Assembly: GCA_018399285.1 (NCBI GenBank)
Contig: JAGYOW010000004.1
Location: 62,001-126,000, forward strand
Length of the DNA: 64,000 bases
Source of the DNA: Desulfotignum sp.
GTDB lineage: Bacteria > Desulfobacterota > Desulfobacteria > Desulfobacterales > Desulfobacteraceae
Direction: 5' to 3'
Shown: in pieces, positions 1 to 8,713 of the stretch
Layout: the number at the start of each line of letters is the position of its first letter
Numbering within the stretch: the stretch's first letter is position 1
The notes under the pieces: model-generated
What the model was told of the DNA's origin: nothing
Seen by the model: only the letters and a program-made list of their open reading frames with translations
Database searches by the model: none
Made by a program: the position numbers and the translations under genes

Positions 1-2
1 TC

Positions 3-383
3 ATTATCCGGGCCGTGGTTCCCAATCCGGAAAACAGGCTGCTGCCGGGCATGTTTGTCCGGGCACAGATTATGGAAGGCGTGGATGAACACGCTGTTCT
101 GATTCCGCAGCAGGGAGTTTCCCGGGATGCCAAAGGCAATCCCTTTGCGCTGGTGGTGGATGAAAACAGCCGGGCCGCGTTTCGCGGGCTGGTCCTTGAC
201 CGTGCCCTTGGCGACCAGTGGCTGGTGTCATCGGGTATCAACCCCGGTGAAAAACTGATTGTCGAAGGACTGCTCATGCTGCGGCCGGGTATGGCAGTGA
301 GCGCCACCCCGTTTGAACCGATGGATCCCCGGAACCCGCCCGATACGTCATCCCCAAAAGAACATGACAAAGGGGCATTGTAA
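3..383 (+). CDS. RND efflux membrane fusion protein, C-terminal part (AcrA/MexA family)
   Basis: Only the last 126 codons are present; the gene begins before the window and is open from base 3 in this frame. The sequence contains NPENRLLPGMFVRAQI, the beta-barrel signature of periplasmic adaptor proteins of tripartite pumps (AcrA has a very similar NP-LLPGMFV stretch), followed by the membrane-proximal domain with GEKLIVEGLLMLRPGM. The family links the inner-membrane RND pump to an outer-membrane channel. The stop codon overlaps the next ATG (TAATG), so adaptor and pump are translationally coupled. Substrate cannot be told from sequence. The GTG at position 15 is internal, not a start. Confidence 0.93.
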   Translation: MIRAVVPNPENRLLPGMFVRAQIMEGVDEHAVLIPQQGVSRDAKGNPFALVVDENSRAAFRGLVLDRALGDQWLVSSGINPGEKLIVEGLLMLRPGMAVSATPFEPMDPRNPPDTSSPKEHDKGAL

Positions 384-3300
384 TGTTATCCAGATTCTTT
401 CTCGACCGCCCGGTGTTTGCCTGGGTGATCGCCATTGTCATGATGGCCGCCGGGGTTCTGGCCATTTACAACCTTCCCGTGTCCCAGTACCCCCAGATCG
501 CCCCCCCGGCCATTGCCATTGATTCCTTTTTTCCCGGAGCATCGGCCGAGACCGTGGAAAATACCGTGACCCAGGTGATCGAACAGAAAATGACCGGACT
601 GGATAACATGCTGTATCTGTCCGGCACCAGTTCATCCTCAGGTACCTCCCGGGTCGTGCTGACCTTTGCCCCGGGAACAGACCCGGACATCGCCTGGTCC
701 AAGGTGCAGAACAAACTGCAGCTGGCTTTGGCCAGTCTGCCGGATGTGGTGCAGCGCTCAGGTGTCAAGGTCAGCAAATCCACGGCAAACTGGCTGATCA
801 TCGTGGGCCTGATATCCGAAGACGGGAGCATGAGCGGCACGGACTTGAGAGACTATGCCCAGTCCAACCTGGAAAAGATCCTGTCCCGGGTCCCCGGGGT
901 GGGTGAAGTGGAAAATTTCGGGTCCCAGTATGCCATGCGGGTCTGGGTCAATCCGGACCAGCTGACCAATTACAATCTGACCATGGAAGATGTCATTGCC
1001 GCATTAAGATCATACAATGTCGAAGTTTCCGCCGGTCAGCTGGGCGGGGAACCTGCCGTGGAAGGCCAGCGCATGAACGCGGCCATTGTGGTTCAGCACC
1101 TGCTCCAGACCCCGGAAGAGTTTGCCGCCATTCCCATCCGCACCAACCCGGATGGCTCCGTGATTCGAATCAAGGATATCGGGTACACGGAACTGGGAAG
1201 CGAGCGCGAGGATGTGGTGGCGGAATACAACGGCAAACCCACCGCAGCCATGGCCATCCGCCAGGCGGCCGGGGCCAATTCCCTGGCAACGGCCCAGGCT
1301 GTCAAGGACAAACTTGAGGAAATGCGCCCGTATTTCCCTCCCGGCATGAAAGTGATTTACCCCTATGACACCACCCCGTTTACCGAGGTGTCCATCAAAG
1401 GGGTGGCCAAAACCCTGTTTGAAGCGATCCTGCTGGTGGTGCTGGTCATGTACCTGTTCATGGGAACCTTCCGGGCCACGTTGATCCCCACGGTGGCTGT
1501 GCCCGTGGTGCTTTTAGGCACGTTCGGCATCCTGGGGGCGTTCGGGTTTTCCATCAACATGCTCACCATGTTCGGCATGGTGCTGGCTATCGGCCTTCTG
1601 GTGGATGACGCCATTGTGGTGGTGGAAAATGTCGAACGGATCATGACCGAAGAAGGTCTGTCTCCCAGGGAAGCCACTGCCAAGTCCATGGATCAGATCA
1701 CCAGTGCGGTCATCGGTATCGGCCTGGTGCTGTCAGCCGTGTTCGGCCCCATGATCTTTTTTCCCGGTTCCACGGGCGTGATCTACCGCCAGTTTTCCGT
1801 GACCGTGATCTCCTCCATGCTGCTTTCCGTGGTGGTGGCGTTGATTCTGACACCGGTGCTGTGCGCCACGTTTTTAAAACCCATCCCCAAAGGACATGAA
1901 CCTGCAGACGGGGCGGTCCGGATTCTGCGCCCGTTTTTCCGCTGGTTTGACCGGACTTTTTTCCGGCTCCGGGATCTGTATGTCCGGCTGGTGGGCCGGG
2001 TTCTGGCAAAAAAACTGCGTTATCTGCTGGCATTTGTGCTGATTGTGGCAGCCATGGGGTATCTGTTCCAGCGCATGCCCACGGCGTATCTGCCGGATGA
2101 GGATCAGGGCATTCTGCTGGTGCAGGCCACACTGCCGTCCGGTTCCACCCTGGAACAGACCGAGGCGGTCATGGACAAGGTCAGAAATCATTTTCTGGAA
2201 AATGAAACAGAGGCCGTGGAATCGATCATGGTGGTGGCGGGGGTCAGTTTCGGGGGAGATGGCCAGAACATGGCCCTGGCTTTTGTCCAGCTCAAAGACT
2301 GGGCATTGCGTGAACGACCCGACCTCAAGGTCGATGCCGTGGCCGGCCGTGCCATGGGCGCTTTTTCCCGGTACAAAGAAGCCATGGTGTTTGCGTTTGC
2401 TCCGCCGCCGGTCATCGAGCTGGGCGTGGCCACCGGGTTTGACCTTCAACTGCAGGACCGGAGCGGGCTGGGCCATGACAAACTCATGGCGGCCCGGAAC
2501 CAGCTGCTGGGCATGGCAGCCCAGGATCCGCGCCTGACCAATGTCCGGCCCAACGGCATGGAAAATGTTCCGGAATATTACGTGGATGTGGACTGGGACC
2601 GGGCCGGGGCGTTCGGGGTACCCATCAATGCCATTCACAGCACCTTATCAGCGGCGTTCGGCAGTGCCTATGTCAATGATTTTATCCAGGCCGGCCGGAT
2701 CAAAAAGGTGTTTGTCCAGGCGGATGCCCCGCATCGCATGCTGCCGAAGGATCTGGAAAAACTGTATGTACGCAATACTCAGGGAAAGATGGTGCCGTTT
2801 TCCTCTTTTGCCTCGGGCCGCTGGGCCATGGGATCCCCCCAACTGGAACGGTACAATGCGTTTCCCTCCATCAATATCTGGGGAGAACCGGCGCCGGGGA
2901 AAAGTTCGGGCGAGGCCATGGCGGCCATGGAAGAGATCATTGCGCAACTGCCCGAGGGCATCGGGTATGACTGGACCGCTTTGTCCTACCAGGAGCGGAT
3001 GGCCGGTTCCCAGGCGCCTTTGCTGTATGCGTTTTCCATTTTTGTGATCTTTTTGTGCCTGGCAGCCCTGTACGAAAGCTGGCCCATTCCCGTGGCCATT
3101 CTGTTGACCCTGCCTTTGGGGGCCATCGGCGGTGTGATTGCCTCCAGCATGCGGGGAATGTCCAATGACGTGTATTTTCAGATCGGCCTGTTGATCACCC
3201 TGGGCCTGACCACCAAAAACGCGATTCTGATTGTGCAATTTGCCCGGATCCGCATCGACGAAGGCGCGGATCTGATCGCCGCCACCCTGGAAGCGGCCAA

Positions 3301-3565
3301 ACTCAGGCTGCGGCCCATCATCATGACGTCCCTGGCTTTCGGCTTCGGGGTGGTGCCCCTGGCCATTGCCACGGGCGCGGGTTCCGGGGCCCAGCGGGCC
3401 ATCGGCACAGGGGTTCTGGGCGGAGTGGTGACGTCCACCCTGCTGGTCACGCTCTTTGCTCCGCTGTTTTATGTCTTGATCTACAAGGCTTTGGGCAAAC
3501 ATCGAAAACGATCGAACACGGCCCCTGCCGTGGCACAGATATCCGGAGGAACGTCTCATGAATAA
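383..3565 (+). CDS. RND multidrug efflux permease, HAE1 family (AcrB/MexB-like)
   Basis: Encodes 1060 residues, close to the roughly 1030-1050 of AcrB-type hydrophobe/amphiphile pumps. It starts like AcrB (a short cytoplasmic segment, then DRPVFAWVIAIVMMAAG as TM1). The proton relay is present: LLVDDAIVVVENVER places the two aspartates at residues 408 and 409 (D407/D408 of E. coli AcrB), and the TM10 lysine is K945 in GLTTKNAILIVQF. Two large periplasmic loops with porter and docking domains lie between TM1-2 and TM7-8. It sits between the adaptor and the outer-membrane factor with overlaps at both ends (1 and 8 bases), a classical three-gene pump operon exporting drugs, solvents or bile-like compounds from periplasm and inner membrane. 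Substrate range is not predictable. Confidence 0.97.
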   Translation: MLSRFFLDRPVFAWVIAIVMMAAGVLAIYNLPVSQYPQIAPPAIAIDSFFPGASAETVENTVTQVIEQKMTGLDNMLYLSGTSSSSGTSRVVLTFAPGTDPDIAWSKVQNKLQLALASLPDVVQRSGVKVSKSTANWLIIVGLISEDGSMSGTDLRDYAQSNLEKILSRVPGVGEVENFGSQYAMRVWVNPDQLTNYNLTMEDVIAALRSYNVEVSAGQLGGEPAVEGQRMNAAIVVQHLLQTPEEFAAIPIRTNPDGSVIRIKDIGYTELGSEREDVVAEYNGKPTAAMAIRQAAGANSLATAQAVKDKLEEMRPYFPPGMKVIYPYDTTPFTEVSIKGVAKTLFEAILLVVLVMYLFMGTFRATLIPTVAVPVVLLGTFGILGAFGFSINMLTMFGMVLAIGLLVDDAIVVVENVERIMTEEGLSPREATAKSMDQITSAVIGIGLVLSAVFGPMIFFPGSTGVIYRQFSVTVISSMLLSVVVALILTPVLCATFLKPIPKGHEPADGAVRILRPFFRWFDRTFFRLRDLYVRLVGRVLAKKLRYLLAFVLIVAAMGYLFQRMPTAYLPDEDQGILLVQATLPSGSTLEQTEAVMDKVRNHFLENETEAVESIMVVAGVSFGGDGQNMALAFVQLKDWALRERPDLKVDAVAGRAMGAFSRYKEAMVFAFAPPPVIELGVATGFDLQLQDRSGLGHDKLMAARNQLLGMAAQDPRLTNVRPNGMENVPEYYVDVDWDRAGAFGVPINAIHSTLSAAFGSAYVNDFIQAGRIKKVFVQADAPHRMLPKDLEKLYVRNTQGKMVPFSSFASGRWAMGSPQLERYNAFPSINIWGEPAPGKSSGEAMAAMEEIIAQLPEGIGYDWTALSYQERMAGSQAPLLYAFSIFVIFLCLAALYESWPIPVAILLTLPLGAIGGVIASSMRGMSNDVYFQIGLLITLGLTTKNAILIVQFARIRIDEGADLIAATLEAAKLRLRPIIMTSLAFGFGVVPLAIATGAGSGAQRAIGTGVLGGVVTSTLLVTLFAPLFYVLIYKALGKHRKRSNTAPAVAQISGGTSHE

Positions 3566-4964
3566 CCGCGTACTGGTTTTGATTGCCGCATTCACCTGCC
3601 TGGTCGGCGGCTGCACCATGGCGCCCGAATATATCCGGCCCTCCGCGCCCATTCCTTTGCAATGGCCAAAAGGCGAGGCATATCAGGAGATGGCGGAACC
3701 AGGGGCATTACCGGCTCAGGCACTTTCCCGGCAGACATTTTTCGGGAATGAACCGCTTTTAAAAATCATTGACCTGGCCCTGGAAAACAACCGGGACCTG
3801 CGCCTGGCCGCGTTAAATGTGGAAAAAACCCGGGCCCTTTACGGGATTCAGAGAGCGGAACTTTTTCCGGCACTCCATGCCACGGGCGCCGGTGCCAAAG
3901 AACAGCGATCCCTGGATCTGATCAGCCCGGGTGAGCCCAGAACCGTGGAACAATACAACGTGGGACTGGGCATGGCTGCCTGGGAGATCGATTTTTTCGG
4001 CCGGATCCGCAACCTGGAAGACCAGGCCCTGGAGGAATATCTGGCCACGGATGCGGCCCGTCAGAGTGTCAAAATAGCGCTGGTGTCCCAGGTGGCAACC
4101 GCGTACCTGACCGTTGCAGCAGACCGGGAAAATCTCAACCTGGCCCGATCCACACTGGATTCCCAGCAAAAAGCCCATGATCTGATCCAGCGGCAGTATG
4201 AGGTGGGAATCGCCACGGAACTGGACCTGCGCCGGGCTGAAATTCCCGTGGAAATTGCCCGCAGAGACGTGGCCCGTTTCACCCAGTCTGTGGCGCTGAC
4301 CCAAAACGCGCTCAATCTTCTGGCCGGTTCTACCGTGCCGGATGATCTTCTGCCCAAAGACCTGAAAACTGTTCAGGAACCCGGAGCCGTTCTTGCGGTC
4401 CTTTCTTCCGATGCACTGCTGTTCCGGCCGGATATCATGGCGGCGGAACATCGGTTAAAAAGTGCCAATGCGGTTATCGGTGCGGCCCGGGCCGCATTTT
4501 TCCCGCGCATTTCTCTGACCACCGGCATCGGCACGGCCAGTGATGCCCTGTCCGGTCTTTTCAGTTCCGGAACCGGCACATGGAATTTTGTGCCCCAGGT
4601 GTCTTTACCTGTTTTTGATGCCCGGGTCCGGGCTGCCTACCGGGTCAGCAGAGCCCAGCGGGACATTGCCGTCACCCAGTATGAAAAAACCATCCAGACC
4701 GCATTCAGGGAAGTGGCGGATGCCCTGGCTGTCCAGACCATGATCGACCGGCAGATCGCTGCCCAGGAAACACTGACACAGGCGGTGGCAAAAACCTATT
4801 TTCTGGCAAAAAAGCGCCATGAGAATGGAATCGACAGCTATCTGAGCGTTCTGGATGCCCAGCGGTCCCTTTATACGCAGCAGCAGGTGCTCAACACCCT
4901 TTTGCTGCAAAAAAATGCCAACCAGGTGCGGCTCTATGCCGTACTGGGCGGTGGGGATGAGTAG
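3558..4964 (+). CDS. Outer-membrane factor lipoprotein, NodT/OprM family
   Basis: 468 residues, usual for OprM-like channels. The N terminus has a lipoprotein signal peptide: a hydrophobic stretch then lipobox LVGGC, making Cys19 the lipidated residue. Two TolC-type repeats follow, rich in alpha-helical hairpin sequence (LALENNRDLRLAALNVEKTR in the first; LFRPDIMAAEHRLKSANAVI in the second), and the family's AAWEIDFFGRIRNLEDQALEEY segment is clear. It forms the trimeric outer-membrane exit duct for the RND pump encoded just upstream; its ATG lies inside the 3' end of the pump gene (8-base overlap). It is the last gene of the operon. Confidence 0.95.
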   Translation: MNNRVLVLIAAFTCLVGGCTMAPEYIRPSAPIPLQWPKGEAYQEMAEPGALPAQALSRQTFFGNEPLLKIIDLALENNRDLRLAALNVEKTRALYGIQRAELFPALHATGAGAKEQRSLDLISPGEPRTVEQYNVGLGMAAWEIDFFGRIRNLEDQALEEYLATDAARQSVKIALVSQVATAYLTVAADRENLNLARSTLDSQQKAHDLIQRQYEVGIATELDLRRAEIPVEIARRDVARFTQSVALTQNALNLLAGSTVPDDLLPKDLKTVQEPGAVLAVLSSDALLFRPDIMAAEHRLKSANAVIGAARAAFFPRISLTTGIGTASDALSGLFSSGTGTWNFVPQVSLPVFDARVRAAYRVSRAQRDIAVTQYEKTIQTAFREVADALAVQTMIDRQIAAQETLTQAVAKTYFLAKKRHENGIDSYLSVLDAQRSLYTQQQVLNTLLLQKNANQVRLYAVLGGGDE

Positions 4965-5051
4965 CGGGTATCATCCGGTTTTGATTGCCTTTTGCAAATC
5001 GGTTTACTATAACAATTCCCAATAAAACGTAACATGTAAAAAAATAACCTT

Positions 5052-6050
5052 ATGTATCTGGCGAAAACAGGAAAACACGGACAGCCCACCTATTTTCTGA
5101 GGGAATCCATCCTGGAAAAAGAAAGGACCGGATTTCAGGAAATCTGTGCCCTGGGGCCGCAACCCGGCGCCTGGATCGATTACCCCGGGGGCAATGCCTG
5201 GCATTTGTGCGACGAACTGGTCCGCCGGATTTCAAAACAGGCACCCCAGTTTGATCCCGATGAACTGGAAGACCTGTTCTGGCCGTTTGTCCGGTCTGAT
5301 ATCCGCCAGGCCACAGCCCATTTCCGGGAGCGGGACAAAACCTCCACCTACCGGCGCATGACCCGGGATGAGAAAGAATCCGTGGCCCGTTCCACCCATG
5401 CGTTTGACAAACGGAGGGCTCATTTTCTCAAATTCGGCAACATGGATCAGGGACCTTTGGTGAACATGCCGCCGGCCCTGTTCCGGAAACTCACGGGCAA
5501 ATGCCGGGATGAGATCGAACAGGGATTCATGCAGCAGGAAAGCCGTCTCAGTCATCGGGAACTCAAATCTTATGTCTACACCATCTTTGACCTGCAGCGG
5601 TTTTTCAAAGGATTTCTGGCAAAAAAAATGCCCCATGCCCTGGATCAGAACAAAGTGGATACATTTTTCATCCAGGAACTGTGCGATCTGAACAAGGGCC
5701 TTTTCCGTCGGTCCGGACATCTGCACGATTATCTGATCCGGTATGTGATCATGTTTTTTGACCATCCCTATGGGGAATCGGTTCTGCTCGAAGAAATGGA
5801 GCAGGATTTCCGGTTCCGGAGCCGGTTTTTTCACCCGCCGCCCAAACCGGCCGTGTCCCGGTCCAGGGCCAGGCAAATTTTCAATCTGACCGCCACGGAA
5901 TTCAAGGCCATGGACAAACGGTCGTTGACCCGGCGGTTCCGGAAACTGGCAAGGAAACACCACCCGGACAAAGGCGGCAGCCATGAAAAATTTGTAGAAC
6001 TCAGCGAGGCTTACCAGGCCCTGCTGGCAAAAATCAATCCACCGGGATAA
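5052..6050 (+). CDS. J-domain protein with large uncharacterised N-terminal region
   Basis: 332 residues. The last ~60 residues form a J domain: a helix with RRFRKLARKH, then HPDKGG with the invariant HPD at residues 304-306, then a helix ending EAYQALLAKI. J domains stimulate the ATPase of DnaK-type Hsp70. The first ~270 residues match no family I recognise; they are hydrophilic and helical, with no zinc-finger, G/F region or membrane segment, so this is a class C type co-chaperone rather than DnaJ itself. The N-terminal part presumably selects a client. It stands alone, 87 bases after the efflux operon and 30 bases before the cupin gene. The ATG has only a weak ribosome site. Confidence 0.8.
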   Translation: MYLAKTGKHGQPTYFLRESILEKERTGFQEICALGPQPGAWIDYPGGNAWHLCDELVRRISKQAPQFDPDELEDLFWPFVRSDIRQATAHFRERDKTSTYRRMTRDEKESVARSTHAFDKRRAHFLKFGNMDQGPLVNMPPALFRKLTGKCRDEIEQGFMQQESRLSHRELKSYVYTIFDLQRFFKGFLAKKMPHALDQNKVDTFFIQELCDLNKGLFRRSGHLHDYLIRYVIMFFDHPYGESVLLEEMEQDFRFRSRFFHPPPKPAVSRSRARQIFNLTATEFKAMDKRSLTRRFRKLARKHHPDKGGSHEKFVELSEAYQALLAKINPPG

Positions 6051-6080
6051 GACCGGTTTCTCATGAAAAGGAACATACCC

Positions 6081-6419
6081 ATGTTTTACAAAGCCCAGAA
6101 CAATGGATTCAACCAGGCCATGCCGGGAATACAGATCAAGACCCTGGTCTATGGCGACAGCACCCTTTTGTCTCAGTTCAAACTGGCGGGCGGCCATACC
6201 CTGCCCGTCCATACCCATCCCCATGAACAGACCGGATACCTGATTTCCGGCCGCCTGAAACTGAGCATCGCAGATGACACGTTTGATGTGGCGCCCGGAG
6301 ATTCCTGGTGTGTGCCGGGCAACATCCCCCATGGGGCAGAAGTGCTGGAAGATGCCGTGGCCATTGAGGTGTTCTCTCCGGTGAGAGAAGACTATCTGCC
6401 GGACAGGACCCCTGAATAG
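6081..6419 (+). CDS. Small single-domain cupin protein
   Basis: 112 residues from the ATG at 6081, chosen because AAAAGGA lies 8 bases upstream; an ATG at 6063 would add six residues but has no such site. The sequence has both cupin motifs: GGHTLPVHTHPHEQTGYLI (metal-binding His cluster and Glu) and PGDSWCVPGNIPHGAEVLED. The fold is a small beta-barrel usually binding a divalent metal. Such stand-alone cupins sense or modify small molecules, but the substrate is unknown. It is followed by a 150-base gap before aspS. Confidence 0.82.
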   Translation: MFYKAQNNGFNQAMPGIQIKTLVYGDSTLLSQFKLAGGHTLPVHTHPHEQTGYLISGRLKLSIADDTFDVAPGDSWCVPGNIPHGAEVLEDAVAIEVFSPVREDYLPDRTPE

Positions 6420-6571
6420 CAGATATCCCCGCAACCGGGACCTGACATCCGAACTGCCCGGTTCACCGGTAACCATCATCCCTGAAATCATCCATAAGTC
6501 ATGATGATCATGTTGACCTTTTTCAGGACCAGTGCTAAAACCGGGCGGACATGAAAAAAGGAATCAGTGAA

Positions 6572-8701
6572 ATGAATTTTGACCAGCGTATATTTTGCGG
6601 CAGCCTGAATACAGATCACACCGGGCAGCATGTCCTGCTGGCCGGGTGGGTGGATGCGTTGCGGGACCATGGAGAGATCCTGTTCATCCACTTAAGGGAC
6701 CGGACCGGCATTGTTCAGGTGGTGTTTGATCCCGGGAAAACATCTCCCCAGGTATATGACACGGCAGCGGCCCTGCGAAACGAACACTGCATCCGGGTCA
6801 CCGGCACGGTGATTGTGCGGGAACCGGGCACGGAAAACCCCCATCTGGACACCGGAAAAATCGAGGTGGCCGCTGATGGCCTGGATATTTTAAGCAGTGC
6901 AGTCCCTTTGCCGTTTCCCATCAGTGAAAAATCCATGATGGCCGGTACAAATGAGGCCGGCGCCACAGACAGTGTCAATGAAGAGCTGCGGCTTCAGTAC
7001 CGGTTTCTGGACCTCAGGCGGCCTTCCATGCAGGAAAAGCTGTTCAAGCGCCACCAGATCATGAAATGCATCCGGCAGTTTCTGGAGGACCACGGGTTTT
7101 ATGAGGTGGAAACTCCCATGCTGACCCGGAGTACCCCGGAAGGGGCCAGAGATTACCTGGTGCCCAGCCGCCATTACCCGGGCCATTTTTATGCATTGCC
7201 CCAGTCCCCCCAGCTGTTCAAACAGCTGCTGATGGTGGCCGGATTTGAGCGCTATTACCAGATCGTGCGCTGCTTCCGGGATGAGGATCTGCGGCCCAAC
7301 CGCCAGCCCGAGTTCACCCAGCTGGACCTGGAAGCCGCATTCATTGACGAAGAATTCATCTACACCCTGTTTGAAGATCTGGTGAAAAAGATTTTTGCCG
7401 TGGGTGAAATCCAGCTTTCCACGCCGTTTCCCCGCATGACCTGGCAGGATGCCATGGAAACCACGGGCACGGACCGGCCGGATCTGCGGTTCGGCATGAC
7501 CTTTGTGGATGCCACGGATCTGTTCACAAACACGGGATATGCCATTTTTAAACAGATCGTGGACCGGGGCGGGTGTATCAAAGGGATCAATGTGACAGGC
7601 CAGTCAGACAAGTTAAGCAAAAATGTACTGCAAAATGAATATGCCAAACAGATCGTGCCCGGGTTCGGGGCCCGGGGAATGACCTGGATGCGGGTGATTG
7701 ACGGGCGCCTGGAGTCCAATATCGTCCAGTTTTTCAATGAAACAGAACAGCAGCAGATCATGGATCGGTTCAACACCCGGGACGGGGACGTTCTGATGAT
7801 CATTGCAGACGCCAGCCGGCACACGGTGTGCTCGGCCTTAGGTCAGCTGCGCCTTCATGTGGCCCACCGCCTGAACCTGATCCCTGAAAAAATTTACAAA
7901 CCCGTGTGGGTCACGGATTTTCCGTTGTTTGAAACCGGTGCCGACGGGCTGACCTCCTGCCACCATCCTTTTACCATGCCCTCTGCCACAGATTTTGATC
8001 CGGACAATGAAGAACAATGCCTGGCCCTGACCTCCCGGTCCTATGACCTGGTCATGAACGGGGAGGAGCTGGGAGGCGGAAGCATCCGCATCAATGACCG
8101 GACATTGCAGAATAAAATTTTCCAGGCTCTGGGGCTGTCACCGCAGGAGGTCCGGGACAAATTCGGATTTTTCCTCAAAGGCCTGTCTTTCGGGACCCCG
8201 CCCCACGGGGGTATCGCTTTGGGCATGGACCGGGTGGTCTCCCTTATACTCGGCACGGCATCCATCCGGGAAGTGATCGCGTTTCCCAAAAACCGCCGGG
8301 CGTTCTGTCCTTTGACCGGTGCGCCGTCAGATGTGGCCGACACCCAGCTGGCGGAACTGGGGCTGGGTGCCGGCGGTCCGGATCAATCCGTGCCGGGAGC
8401 TGCACCTGAAGCCGATCTGATGGAAACCCTGTCCTGGGTCTCCCGGATCCGGGTTTCGGAAAACGAACAGGCTGCGGTCTGCCGGGCAGTGACGGACGCA
8501 CAGACCATGGCCCGGGCTATGGAAAGTCACGTTGGAAACCTGCAGGACCGGGATCCGGTATATGCGGTGTTTTCCCGGACCGGCGGGACCCGGGAAGGGA
8601 CCCGGCCACAGCAACACCCTCTGGCTGAAAACCGTGACCTGTTGAAAAATGCGCCCGAAGTGAGCGGGGGATACTTCAAGGTTGCCAGTATTCTGGAATA
8701 G
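6572..8701 (+). CDS. aspS: Aspartyl-tRNA synthetase fused to a C-terminal GatC-like domain
   Basis: From ATG 6572 (AAAGGA 9 bases upstream; ATG 6551 is less likely) the product has 709 residues, about 120 more than bacterial AspRS. Residues 1-590 form a full bacterial-type AspRS: anticodon-binding OB fold, class II motif 2 FRDEDLRPNRQPEFTQLDLE, an inserted GAD domain, and motif 3 GIALGMDRVVS. His33 in ALRDHGE is the residue type seen in non-discriminating enzymes, which also charge tRNA-Asn. After a Pro/Gly-rich linker, residues about 617-709 resemble GatC: METLSWVSRIRVSENEQ at the start and NAPEVSGGYFKVASILE at the end, as in GatC's APE-DGYFRVPKVLE. The protein should make Asp-tRNA(Asp/Asn) and tether the GatCAB amidotransferase. 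gatA-like and gatB genes follow directly. Confidence 0.93.
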   Translation: MNFDQRIFCGSLNTDHTGQHVLLAGWVDALRDHGEILFIHLRDRTGIVQVVFDPGKTSPQVYDTAAALRNEHCIRVTGTVIVREPGTENPHLDTGKIEVAADGLDILSSAVPLPFPISEKSMMAGTNEAGATDSVNEELRLQYRFLDLRRPSMQEKLFKRHQIMKCIRQFLEDHGFYEVETPMLTRSTPEGARDYLVPSRHYPGHFYALPQSPQLFKQLLMVAGFERYYQIVRCFRDEDLRPNRQPEFTQLDLEAAFIDEEFIYTLFEDLVKKIFAVGEIQLSTPFPRMTWQDAMETTGTDRPDLRFGMTFVDATDLFTNTGYAIFKQIVDRGGCIKGINVTGQSDKLSKNVLQNEYAKQIVPGFGARGMTWMRVIDGRLESNIVQFFNETEQQQIMDRFNTRDGDVLMIIADASRHTVCSALGQLRLHVAHRLNLIPEKIYKPVWVTDFPLFETGADGLTSCHHPFTMPSATDFDPDNEEQCLALTSRSYDLVMNGEELGGGSIRINDRTLQNKIFQALGLSPQEVRDKFGFFLKGLSFGTPPHGGIALGMDRVVSLILGTASIREVIAFPKNRRAFCPLTGAPSDVADTQLAELGLGAGGPDQSVPGAAPEADLMETLSWVSRIRVSENEQAAVCRAVTDAQTMARAMESHVGNLQDRDPVYAVFSRTGGTREGTRPQQHPLAENRDLLKNAPEVSGGYFKVASILE

Positions 8702-8713
8702 GAAACCATTGTT

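Noticed and set aside
5232-6491. 419-residue minus-strand frame over the J-domain and cupin genes
   Set aside because: It spans two plus-strand genes with clear HPD and cupin motifs; no start signal or homology on the minus strand.
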